Part shown: one piece after another, positions 47,504 through 57,000 of the stretch | Position numbering within the stretch: the stretch's first letter is position 1 | How the letters are laid out: every line of letters begins with the position of its first letter | DNA from: an uncultured Bacteroides sp. | GTDB lineage: Bacteria; Bacteroidota; Bacteroidia; Bacteroidales; Bacteroidaceae | NCBI GenBank assembly: GCA_947038155.1 | Contig: CAMQVH010000001.1 | Location: 307,397-371,396 of the forward strand | DNA length: 64,000 nt | Direction: 5' to 3' | The notes under the pieces: model-generated | Told to the model about the DNA's origin: nothing | What the model saw: the letters and a program-made list of their open reading frames with translations, nothing else | Database searches by the model: none | Translations under genes and position numbers: made by a program

Positions 47504-48371
47504 AGTGAAGAAATTTCTAGCAATAATAGAGAATTTAATATTCATGATATTCTGCATGATAGTAATTTTGTTCTTGGTACAGTTATTCTGTTTCACATCG
47601 TTTAAAATTCCATCAGATTCTATGGGACCTGCATTAAAAGATGGAGATAGAATATTGGTTAATAAAATGATAAAAGGAGCCAGATTGTTTAATGTGTTTG
47701 CTGCTTTGGATAACAAAGATGTTACTATTTACCGGATGCCGGGATTGGGGCATTTTAAAAGAAATGATGTACTGGTTTTTAATTTTCCTTATCAGATGAA
47801 TCGGTGGGATAGCATCCGGATGAACGTAATGCAGTATTATGTGAAACGTTGTATAGCTTTGCCTGGGGATACATTGGAAATCAGAGGAGGATTTTATACA
47901 GTGCGTGGATGTCGCGAACAGTTGGGAAATTATGAAGCTCAGCAATATCTTGCCGGACTACAGCAACCGGAAAAACAAGGAATCGTAGTAGGAACATTTC
48001 CTTATGATCAAAGCCTAGGATGGAATATTCGAGAGTTCGGGCCATTGCCTATCCCACAAAAGGATCAGATTGTAATAATGAACCATACTACTTATCTTTT
48101 ATACAGACAACTGATCGCATGGGAGCAAAAGAAAAAAATAGAACTAAAACAAGGACAGGTGTTTATTGGTGATAGTCTTATTCATCAGTATTGCTTTAAA
48201 AAGAACTATTATTTTGTATCGGGGGATAATATGGCGAATTCGCAGGATTCCAGATATTGGGGCATGTTGCCAGAAGAATATATTGTAGGTAAAGCTACCT
48301 GGGTTTGGTATTCAAAAGAAAGGTATACAGAGAATGTGCGTTGGAAAAGGATAATGAAGAGAATTGGCTAA
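47490..48371 (+). CDS. Signal peptidase I paralogue
   Basis: The 293-residue S26 protease has an N-terminal membrane helix (about 10-35), the catalytic Ser in FKIPSDSMGPAL (Ser44), the catalytic Lys in YYVKRCIALPGD (Lys119), and the family's box E-like SGDNMANSQDSRYWG. Signal peptidase I removes signal peptides outside the inner membrane. A dedicated copy inside this islet suggests it processes local substrates such as the NVEALA proteins (inference). Two in-frame ATGs (47490 and 47496) are possible. It overlaps the glutaminase-like gene by 14 bases. A broken second copy lies at 50860-51133. Confidence 0.92.
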   Translation: MHMNKVKKFLAIIENLIFMIFCMIVILFLVQLFCFTSFKIPSDSMGPALKDGDRILVNKMIKGARLFNVFAALDNKDVTIYRMPGLGHFKRNDVLVFNFPYQMNRWDSIRMNVMQYYVKRCIALPGDTLEIRGGFYTVRGCREQLGNYEAQQYLAGLQQPEKQGIVVGTFPYDQSLGWNIREFGPLPIPQKDQIVIMNHTTYLLYRQLIAWEQKKKIELKQGQVFIGDSLIHQYCFKKNYYFVSGDNMANSQDSRYWGMLPEEYIVGKATWVWYSKERYTENVRWKRIMKRIG

Positions 48372-48456
48372 GATTTAGAAATAAATAATGGATGGAAATA
48401 TAATAAATTATGGAAAATAGAATATGCTAATATTGTGTCACTCTGATGAAATGTCA

Positions 48457-48545
48457 GAGAGGCTTATAAGAATTTTCCTATTTTGTTGTTTTTTCAATCG
48501 TATTGATTGGATGAAAAGTTTATTGAATCCTGTTTTTTTTATTGA
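48457..48545 (+). pseudogene. Fragment of a second glutaminase-like gene
   Basis: This stretch (GAGAGGCTTATAAG..., ATTGATTGGATGAAAAGTTT...) is closely similar to 47082-47170, the RDAYRNFPALLFF segment of the glutaminase-like gene. No coding frame survives. It is the left part of a decayed duplicate whose right part is the signal peptidase fragment at 50860-51133. Confidence 0.65.
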
Positions 48546-48589
48546 AAAATATGTATTTATATTATAGTTATTATTTAAAAATTAGTGTT

Positions 48590-48907
48590 ATGAAAAAAGT
48601 AAATGTATTGCTAGCTATTTGTGTTGCTGTTTTTAGTGTGTATTCATGGGCTTATTGTAGCAAAAGCTCGACTAATTCTCTTTTTAGTTTAATGGATATA
48701 GTTAATATTGAAGCTTTGGGAACTCCTGAGACCGGAACAGCTACATGCTCTATTAGTTATGACTGTATAAATTCGTCGGGCCAAAGAGACGGTGAAGTTA
48801 AGTGTACGGGGACTGAAAAATGTCATCGAGGGATTGATAAGAGTGGCACTATCATAATAAAAGAGAAGCGATGGGTTGAATGTGACGGATTGAAGACATA
48901 TTGCTAA
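48590..48907 (+). CDS. NVEALA-motif small secreted protein 4
   Basis: The 105-residue protein starts MKKVNVLLAICVAVFSVYSW and has LFSLMDIVNIEALGTPE, a NIEALG version of the motif. The 61-residue C-terminal part has six Cys (ATCSISYDC, VKCTGTEKC, VECDG, final TYC), the most of the four copies, and looks like a disulfide-stabilised domain. I start at the ATG at 48590; a TTG at 48542 in frame adds non-signal residues. Its propeller gene follows 12 bases later. Confidence 0.78.
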   Translation: MKKVNVLLAICVAVFSVYSWAYCSKSSTNSLFSLMDIVNIEALGTPETGTATCSISYDCINSSGQRDGEVKCTGTEKCHRGIDKSGTIIIKEKRWVECDGLKTYC

Positions 48908-48919
48908 ATAAATAGAAAA

Positions 48920-49909
48920 ATGAGGCTGATTATATTGTGTATTTGTACTCTTTTATTTGTGTTTAATATCATGAGTTGCAAAGAGGAAAGAAACTTAATG
49001 GAACTTGAATGTTCTCTATTTTCCTCTTTTAGAACTTATCCTGATTCAACTTTTTTTAAGAGTATTTCATGCTTATATTTTGAGGATGGTAAACTTTATA
49101 TGTTTGATCCGTCAAGGGCTGATGTCGCTATTCTGGATATTGATAAAGATACTTTCTATACTGTTGGCAAATTTGGAGAAGGCCCTAAAGAAGTGGTATC
49201 GCCAACAGGATTTTATGTACAGAAGGATACTATTGGTATCTTAGATGCTGGTTCAATGGCTTTGAAATTTTATGATGGGAAGGGATTCATAGAATCAGTA
49301 TCGGTTCCAACATGTAATGAATTTCGTTTCTTTATAGAAAATGACACTATTTATGCAACAACAATGACTGATAGTTCATGTTATGTTAAGACTGAAAGAA
49401 ATTGGGACCGTATAAATAGTGGCGACATACAATTTTGTGGGGAGGTATTTTCTATAACTGAACATACAGATATGAATATATTACGTAATCAACGCCATCT
49501 AGTAAAAGGTGAAGATTGTTTGTATGCTATATGTCCAAGTTATCCTGTAATAGAAAAATATGATTTGCATGAAAATAGACTACTTGCTTCATGTGATCTC
49601 TCAGATATTAATATTATTAAAAATAATCTATCTTATATAAAGCAGAAAAATATATCTTCTAGAAGCTTTTTTACATATTTATGCGATGCTTATTGGAATA
49701 AAGATAAATTATATTTGTTGTGTGCTACTTGGGAAAAAGGGTATGAAGTAAATACTATTCTTGTTCTAGACTCGGCTTTAACCCCATCTTATGTTTGCCG
49801 TTTGCCTGGTAAAATATATAATACGATTTGTGCTAATGAAAATTATATTTATGCAATGAATTATGAGCAGTGTGCTATGGAAATATATAAGATTAATATG
49901 CCTTTTTAG
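48920..49909 (+). CDS. 6-bladed beta-propeller lipoprotein paired with NVEALA 4
   Basis: The 329-residue lipoprotein has lipobox VFNIMSC, the hallmark VGKFGEGPKEVVSP, and ends in propeller strands (YVCRLPGKIYNTIC, AMEIYKINMPF). It starts 12 bases after NVEALA 4, and its 3' end overlaps the start of the following CxxC protein gene. The cassette order is the same as at 32809-34079 and 41304-43605. Confidence 0.85.
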   Translation: MRLIILCICTLLFVFNIMSCKEERNLMELECSLFSSFRTYPDSTFFKSISCLYFEDGKLYMFDPSRADVAILDIDKDTFYTVGKFGEGPKEVVSPTGFYVQKDTIGILDAGSMALKFYDGKGFIESVSVPTCNEFRFFIENDTIYATTMTDSSCYVKTERNWDRINSGDIQFCGEVFSITEHTDMNILRNQRHLVKGEDCLYAICPSYPVIEKYDLHENRLLASCDLSDINIIKNNLSYIKQKNISSRSFFTYLCDAYWNKDKLYLLCATWEKGYEVNTILVLDSALTPSYVCRLPGKIYNTICANENYIYAMNYEQCAMEIYKINMPF

Positions 49910-50405
49910 TTTTTTTCTTTGTTTGTTTCCTAATTGTAATAGCAATAAAAAAAATAAAATGGTAGAGCAAAATATTTCATCTTTGTTGAATCAGGATGTT
50001 GATAGGCTGAAAGGAAGGCAAATTCTTTCTTTGGATTCTGTAGTGGGGGAGACTGAAAAGTGTGTAATTGTATATATTTTTAATTATTATGACTGTGAGA
50101 CATGCATAGATAAAGGCTTTGAAATAGTAAACCTCATTGATAATAGTAAAAAAAGAGAATATGTAAAAGTAGTTGTAAGTATGTTTCATGAAGTTACGTC
50201 TACTCAAAAAAGGAATTCATATAGAGGGTTTATTTATAAAGATAAGAATGATTTAATAAGAAAAGAATTGAGGTATATACCGACTCCTGTTATGATAATT
50301 GTTGATAATAATTGTCGAATAAGAGATGCGTGTATATTCGAAATATCACAAGATAAAAAACAATTAGATGACTTTATTAAGAAATGTCTTTCTATGGATG
50401 ATTAG
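49863..50405 (+). CDS. Thioredoxin-like lipoprotein with CxxC
   Basis: The 180-residue protein has a hydrophobic N-terminus ending in a lipobox-like LCLFPNC, and a thioredoxin-fold motif YYDCETCIDKGFEIV (CxxC) near residue 75, then the cis-Pro-like IPTPVMIIVDNN. No DUF1573 domain is present. The start is uncertain: ATG 49863 lies inside the propeller gene, and a GTG at 49872 is another option. It is the third gene of the fourth cassette. Confidence 0.72.
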   Translation: MSSVLWKYIRLICLFSFFLCLFPNCNSNKKNKMVEQNISSLLNQDVDRLKGRQILSLDSVVGETEKCVIVYIFNYYDCETCIDKGFEIVNLIDNSKKREYVKVVVSMFHEVTSTQKRNSYRGFIYKDKNDLIRKELRYIPTPVMIIVDNNCRIRDACIFEISQDKKQLDDFIKKCLSMDD

Positions 50406-50472
50406 TTTACATTCTTTTCGAAATGATGGAGGTGACTTTATGATTTATTAATATTGAATTATACTGATATAG

Positions 50473-50540
50473 ACTCAAGAATGGCACGTTTCTTCAAAAC
50501 AACGTCCCTTTGATTTTAAAGAAATGTGCCATTCTTGAGT
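50473..50540 (+). terminator. Long hairpin, right copy of repeat; probable terminator
   Basis: Arms of 27 bases (50473-50499 and 50514-50540) pair with two mismatches around a 14-base loop. The stem lies 67 bases after the CxxC gene. The left arm includes ATGGCACGTTTCTTCAAAAC, very like 36693-36712. Between 50541 and 50860 I see no convincing gene. Confidence 0.55.
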
Positions 50541-50859
50541 AAACGTCAAAATATTGTATAGGAAGAGAGTTGATTTGTACAGTCGTTCTGCTTTAATAAA
50601 AAATTGAGAAATGGCATAGGGATACAAGTTACAGACCCGTCCCCTGTTCTAGTGGAAGGGACTTTAGGTATCATAAAAAAACTGATAACGAGCTTCGAAC
50701 CTGCCGTTTCGATATATGGCTTTGAGGACAAATTATACAAGAGAATGATTTACCTACTCTATATTGAATTATGCCGATGTAATGTGGTACATAGTTGTGG
50801 ATTACAATTATTAGCTAGAAGGAGATAATAGAGGGATTAGATTCAATTAATCTTATATT

Positions 50860-51133
50860 TTTTATATAGACAACTGATAGCATGGGAACAAAAGAAAAAA
50901 TAGAACTAAAAGAAGGATAGGTGCTTATTGGTGATAGCCTTATTCATCAATACCGTTTTGAAAAGAACTATTATTTTGTATCTGGTGATAATATGGCGAA
51001 TTCGCAGGATTCCAGATATTGGGGGATGTTGCCGGAAGAATATATTGTAGGTAAAGCTATCCGTATTTGGAACTCAAAAGAAAAATATACCGATCAGATA
51101 CGTTGGGAACGGATTTTCATGAAGATCAAATAA
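50860..51133 (+). pseudogene. 3' fragment of a second signal peptidase I gene
   Basis: This is closely similar to 48097-48371. It encodes GDSLIHQYRFEKNYYFVSGD and DSRYWGMLPEEYIVGKAIR, so the C-terminal part of a signal peptidase, without the catalytic Ser and Lys. The upstream part (TAGACAACTGATAGCATGGG) carries a frame break and a TAG. Together with 48457-48545 it shows that a [glutaminase-like, signal peptidase] unit was duplicated and then decayed, with an NVEALA cassette between the pieces. Confidence 0.85.
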
Positions 51134-51152
51134 AAATGGGAGATGATAGAAG

Positions 51153-52770
51153 ATGTTATTACAGAATAAATATATCGTTCATTTATTAATGTTGTTTGGA
51201 GTCATTGCACTTTTAAGTGTTGTGACTGTTTCATCTTATACTATTGCGGTCGGAGATATGGCATATCAGAAGCTATATTTGGGGCATATGTCTATTGTCT
51301 TTGTGATATGTACTCTTATGTCTTTGTGCTTAGATTGTAAGAAAAATATATTTTATTTATCAGTCGTTTGGTCTCTTATTATTTTAGGTGGGGTTGAGGC
51401 TGTTTGGGGGTTAAGACAAATATATGGTTTAACTGTATCCAATCATTCATTATATGCGCTAACAGGTTCTTTCTACAATCCGGGGCCTTATTCCGGATAC
51501 TTAGCAATGGTATTTCCTATTTGTTTGAGTGAATGGTTGAATCTAAAAAAGGTGAAGAAACGTACTTGGATCGAGCAAGGTAAATATTGTATGGCTTTGG
51601 GAGTCTTGCTATTAATTCTTTGTGTTTTACCGGCAGGTATGAGTCGTTCGGCATGGATGGCTGTTGCGATTTCTGGGATATGGGTATATGCTACATATCG
51701 TTCATGGGGAACTAGTTTAAGGAAGATAGGCAGAAAATATAAGAAAAGAGTATTTCCGGCTATTATTGCCGGGGGAATGGTATTGATAATAGTTGGTTAT
51801 GCTCTTTTTCAATTAAAAGTAGATTCGGCTAATGGACGTCTGTTAATTTGGAAAGTGAGTGTTATGGCTATTGTGGAAAAACCTCTCCTTGGACATGGTA
51901 CTGGAAACTTTGCATCGGCTTATGGAATGGCTCAGGAAAAATATTTCTCCCAAAAAGAGTTTACATCTACAGAAGAATTAGTAGCTGGAAGTCCTGAATA
52001 CGCTTTTAATGAATATCTGCAAATAGCTGTAGAATATGGAGCCTTATTTCTATTGGTTGTGTTATTGATTATTGTTTTTTGCCTTTGGATAGGAATAACA
52101 GAGAAAAGACTAAGTGCATGCGCTGGTTTGATTTCTGTTTTAGTATTTGCATTTTCATCTTATCCGATGCAAATACCCGGATTTGCTATAGCATTCTATT
52201 TTTTATTGGCTGCTTGTGTAGTGGGTTCTTCACGGTTACAAATATTGTTCTTTATTATAATGATTGCTTTATTGGGAAGTTATTATTGGAAATATAATCA
52301 GTATAATGCTTGTGAAGAATGGTTTAGGTATAAAATGCACTATAATATAGGCGCATTTCGTTTAGCCAAAGAAGGGTATGAGAAAATTTATCCGGAATTG
52401 AATGATAGGGGAGCATTTTTGTTTGAATATGGACATTCTTTACATAAGTTGAAAGAATATAATAGTTCTACAGCAATTTTGAAAGAGGCAATGGCACATA
52501 GTTGCGATCCTATGATTTTGAACATAACTAGGAAAGAATTATCAGGCTATAGGAAAATATGAAAAGGCTGAAGAGTATTTCATACGATCTACTCATCGGC
52601 TTCCGGGAAGAATTTATCCATATTACTTGTTGGCAAAGCTTTATGCGGAACCGGAATATCGACATCCGGAGAAATTAAAACAGGCGATTCAGATTGTATT
52701 GACGAAGGAACCAAAGGTACAATCGACTGCAATAAGGGAGATGAGAGAAGAAGTGAAACTGCTAAAATAA
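51153..52770 (+). pseudogene. O-antigen-ligase-like membrane protein with C-terminal TPR, frameshifted
   Basis: The first frame (51153-52562, 469 residues) has about ten hydrophobic segments and the Wzy_C/O-antigen ligase signature LTGSFYNPGPYSGYLAM and KPLLGHGTGNFASAYG. A TPR-like end follows (RLAKEGYEKIYPELNDRG). Near 52520 the frame is lost; the neighbouring frame continues the TPR part (GKNYQAIGKYEKAEEYFIRS to VKLLK) and stops at 52770. A one-base deletion explains this. The N-terminal membrane part is intact and might still be functional. It would transfer or polymerise glycans in the periplasm; the acceptor is unknown. Confidence 0.72.
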
Positions 52771-52800
52771 ATGGGTGAAGAAAAAAAATGACTGTACAAA

Positions 52801-52831
52801 CTTGATTAATAGATATTTTTGTCTAAATTTG
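52801..52831 (+). promoter_or_regulatory. Promoter of the RND efflux operon
   Basis: CTTG (52801-52804), a 19-base spacer and TAAATTTG (52824-52831) fit the Bacteroides promoter with one mismatch in the -33. The ATG at 52912 is about 75 bases after the expected start. Confidence 0.6.
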
Positions 52832-52911
52832 GCAAACATGATACAAACTTACATACAATATATAAGAAATTATATGTGAGATAATTTAGAATAAACAAAC
52901 CAATAAATACG

Positions 52912-54000
52912 ATGAAAAATAATTCTACATGGATTTTATTGTGCCTTGCATGTATGATGACGCTCTCTTGTTCCGACAAGAAGAATACTGCAAATGAATC
53001 GGAGAAAGGCGTCTCCACAGTCCTTCCGGATGCAAAGAATGAAGTGGCTTTTCAGATATTGAAGAAGCGTGATTTTAATCACGAACTGGTGAGTAACGGC
53101 AAAATCAGTGCCCGTGGCAAAGCTGATCTGCGTTTTGAAACCGGTGAAGTCATCGCTCATATCTATGTGAAGAATGGCGACCGTGTACAGAAAGGGCAGA
53201 AACTAGCTGATCTGGATAAATTCCGTCTGGAACAGAAATTATCTCAGTCGGAAGATGCTTTACTGAAAGCCGAGCTTGAATTGAAAGACGTACTGATCGG
53301 GCAGGGATATTCTCCTGACGACTTTAGTAAAGTCCCTGCCGAAACAATGAAAATCGCCAAAGTAAAAAGCGGGTATGAACAGTCGAAATCCCAGTATGAA
53401 CTGGCGAAAAGAGAGATGGAGCATGCTACGTTGATTGCTCCTTTTGACGGTGTGGTAGCCAATTTATTTTCAAAGCCTTATAATCCGGCAAATACTTCTG
53501 AAGCATTCTGTACTATTATTGATTCCAAAGGAATGGAAGCTGATTTCACAGTGCTGGAAAATGAACTTGCTTTTATCAGGATGGGAGATAAAGTGGTAAT
53601 TACTCCTTATGCCGGAGGAGATGCGTTTGAAGGCAGTGTATCAGAGATAAATCCATTGGTGGATGCCAACGGCATGGTGAAAGTGAAAGCATTGGTAAAT
53701 GCGGGAGGAAAACTGTTCAGCGGAATGAATGTAAGGGTAAGTGTCCGCCGTTCGCTGGGAGAGCGGCTGGTTATTCCGAAGAGTGCCGTTGTATTGCGTT
53801 CCGGCAAACAAGTGGTATTTACCCTGAAAGACGGCAAGGCAATGTGGAATTATGTGAATACGGGACTGGAGAATGCGACAGAATGTGTCGTCTCCGACAA
53901 GTCGCAGAAAGGTATCGAGGATGGTCTGCTGGAAGGAGATACGGTGATCGTCACCGGAAATCTGAATCTGGCGCATGAGGCGGAAGTCTATGTTAAATGA
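52912..54000 (+). CDS. RND efflux membrane-fusion (periplasmic adaptor) lipoprotein
   Basis: The 362-residue HlyD/AcrA-type adaptor links inner-membrane RND pump and outer-membrane channel. It has lipobox ACMMTLSC, the first biotinyl-lipoyl half (IYVKNGDRVQKGQKLADLD), a hairpin of coiled-coil helices (about 100-165), the second half (ATLIAPFDGVVANLF), then beta-barrel and proximal domains. The permease gene follows 26 bases later. Codon use is GC-richer than the islet on its left, so this starts the core-type region again. Confidence 0.93.
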   Translation: MKNNSTWILLCLACMMTLSCSDKKNTANESEKGVSTVLPDAKNEVAFQILKKRDFNHELVSNGKISARGKADLRFETGEVIAHIYVKNGDRVQKGQKLADLDKFRLEQKLSQSEDALLKAELELKDVLIGQGYSPDDFSKVPAETMKIAKVKSGYEQSKSQYELAKREMEHATLIAPFDGVVANLFSKPYNPANTSEAFCTIIDSKGMEADFTVLENELAFIRMGDKVVITPYAGGDAFEGSVSEINPLVDANGMVKVKALVNAGGKLFSGMNVRVSVRRSLGERLVIPKSAVVLRSGKQVVFTLKDGKAMWNYVNTGLENATECVVSDKSQKGIEDGLLEGDTVIVTGNLNLAHEAEVYVK

Positions 54001-54026
54001 AGAATTAAGAATTAAATAATGAATCT

Positions 54027-57000
54027 ATGATAAAATTCTTAATTCAGCGCCCTATTGCCGTATTGATGGCCTTTACCGCCTGTTTCATCATCGGGCTGGT
54101 GACATACTCTACGCTGCCTATATCGCTGCTTCCCAATATCGCTATTCCTGAGATTACGGTACAGGTGGCGTCTGCCAATACCTCTGCCCGGGAATTGGAA
54201 AACACGATTGTCAAACCTTTGCGGGGGCAGCTGATTCAGGTCTCTACCCTGAAGGATATCCATAGTGAATCGAGAGACGGGGCGGGCATTATTCGTTTGT
54301 CATTTGAATATGGAACGAATACGGACCTTGCCTTTATCGAGGTAAATGAGAAGATAGATGCCGCCATGAACTATCTTCCGAAAGAAGCGGAACGCCCGAA
54401 GGTAATCAAAGCGAGTGCAACGGATATTCCCGTATTCTATCTGAATCTGACACTGAAGAATGACAGTGCTTACGGAGCTACGGAACAGCACTCCTTCCTT
54501 GAATTGTGTGAGTTTGCCGAGTCTGTCATCAAGCGCAGGATAGAGCAGCTTGAAGAAGTTGCCATGGTGGACGTGACCGGAATTTTGGAACGGCAGGTAC
54601 AAATAGTGCCCGACAAGGACAAGCTCGCCATGATGGGACTCTCCATTGGAGATATCGAATCGGCTTTATCTTCTAATAATGTGGAACCGGGCAGCATGAC
54701 AGTGCGCGACGGGTATTATGAATACAATATTAAATTCTCGACATTGCTGCGTACGGCGGAGGATGTGGAAAATATCTATCTGCGTAAGGGTGACCGCATC
54801 GTACAGTTAAAAGACTTTTGCAAAGTAAGCGTCGTACCCGTAAAAGAAAAAGGAGTATCCTTGTCCAATGGAAAACGGGCGGTGAGCCTTGCCGTCATCA
54901 AACAGGCGGATGAGAACATGGATAAGATGAAGCAGGCGCTGGTAGGCACGATGACCTATTTTCAGTTAGTATACCCGGAAATCGATTTCAGCATCAGCCG
55001 TAATCAGACGGAACTGCTGGACTACACCATCTCTAATCTGCAACAGAATCTTTCCCTGGGTTTTCTCTTTATTTGTCTGGTAGCGGTTCTGTTTCTGGGA
55101 GATGTAAAGTCTCCGCTGGTCATCGGACTCAGTATGGTGGTGTCCATCGTGATCAGCTTTGTCTTTTTCTACCTTTGCAATATGTCTCTCAATATCATTT
55201 CACTTGCCGGATTGATCCTGGCATTGGGAATGATGATTGACAGTTCGATTATTGTGACCGAGAATATATCGCAATACCGTGAACGGGGATACTCCTTGCG
55301 CCGTGCCTGTGTGACGGGAACCAGTGAAGTGGTCACCCCCATGCTGAGTTCTTCTCTGACGACTATTGCCGTCTTTGCCCCGCTGATTTTTATGAGCGGT
55401 ATTGCAGGCGCTATTTTCTTTGATCAGGCTTTTTCTGTCACTGTAGGACTGATGGTGTCTTATCTCACTGGTATCATGCTGCTTCCCGTACTTTATCTGC
55501 TGGTTTACCGGACAGGTGTCCGCACCCGGAAATGGAAGTGGCTTTCTTTCAATTTTAATAACCCGATCAAGGATCACACGCTGGACCGCTTCTATGATGC
55601 GGGTGTTGACTGGGTATTCCGCCATAAAACGTTCAGTGTACTGTTCTGTGTGATTTCCATCCCGCTTTGCGTATTCTTCTTTTTCTTTATAGACAAAGAA
55701 CGGATGCCCGATATCGAGGAAAATGAACTGATCGCCCGGATAGAATGGAATGAGAATATCCATGTGGATGAAAACAAACGACGGGTGGATGAACTTTTCA
55801 AAGAACTGAAGGATGAAGTACTGGAGCAAACAGCCTCTATCGGCAGACAGGATTTCATTCTCAATCGGGAACGGGAACTGTCTTCTTCCGAAGCGGAACT
55901 TTATTTCCGTACGGAGACTTCCGACGCTATTGCCTCTTTGGAACAGGCGGTATATCGGAAACTGAAGGAACGTTATCCGCTCTCTGTCATTTCTTTCTCT
56001 CCGCCGGAAACGGTATTTGAGAAACTCTTTGTGACGGGTGAACCGGATGTGGTGGCGGAATTTTACACCCGTAATAAAGCGGAAGCCCCCAAAGCGGAAG
56101 CAATCCGTAGCGTTGAACAGGAACTGGGACGAAAAACCGGAATCAATCCGACAGGTATCGCCTTCGAAAACCAGTTGAATCTGAGTATCAGCAAAGAGAA
56201 ACTCTTGCTCTACCGTGTTTCCTACAACGAACTGTATCGGGTACTGAAAACGGCTTTCCGGGAAAACAGTGTGACGATGCTGCACTCTTATCAGCAGTAT
56301 TTGCCGATCAACATTGCCGGGGATGAAAAGACTGTGAACGAGGTGTTGCAGGAAACACTGGTGCAGACGCAACCGGATAACTCCGGGAATGTCGACTTTA
56401 TCCCGCTTCGGGAATTGATCAACGTAGCTCCCGCCGAAGACTTGAAAAGTATTACTTCCGGACGTAACGGCGAGTATGTCCCGTTCGACTTTTACGGCGT
56501 GCAGGATGCGAACCGGCTGATGCGTGAAGTGAAACAGGTGGCGGAGGAAACAGGGGACTGGGATACGGGCTTCTCCGGCAGTATCTTCTCCAACAAGGAG
56601 ATGCTGGATGAACTGGTCGTGATCCTGTTGATCTCACTGCTGCTGATGTATTTCATTCTTGCCGCACAGTTCGAGAGTTTTCTGCAGCCGTTGCTGGTAC
56701 TGGCGGAAATCCCGATTGATGTGGCATTTGCCTTACTATTGCTTTGGATATGCGGGCATACGCTGAATCTGATGTCTGCCATCGGTCTGATTGTGACCTG
56801 TGGTATTGTAATCAATGACTCTATCCTGAAACTGGATGCTATCAATGAACTGCGCAAGGCAGGCGTTCCTTTGCTGGAAGCTATTCACGAAGCAGGCCGC
56901 AGGCGTCTGCGGCCGATTATCATGACTTCGCTGACGACCATCTTTGCCATGGTGCCGTTGCTGTTCTCCTCGGATATGGGATCGGAACTGCAAAAGCCGT

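Noticed and set aside
38325..48907. NVEALA proteins as bacteroidetocin-like double-glycine bacteriocins
   Set aside because: No Gly-Gly leader end and no peptidase-containing ABC transporter in the window; the leader is Sec-like, so the comparison does not hold.
50546..50828. Short frames on both strands (64 and 74 codons) between the long hairpin and the signal peptidase fragment
   Set aside because: Neither has a signal peptide, motif or cassette-like position; the stretch looks like decayed DNA.
31200..52770. The islet as a prophage or integrative conjugative element
   Set aside because: No integrase, relaxase, tra genes, phage structural genes or attachment repeats were found; only IS remnants.
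55200..56372. 390-codon minus-strand open frame opposite RND permease 1
   Set aside because: Antisense shadow with His/Arg/Gln-rich composition; the + strand has clear RND motifs.
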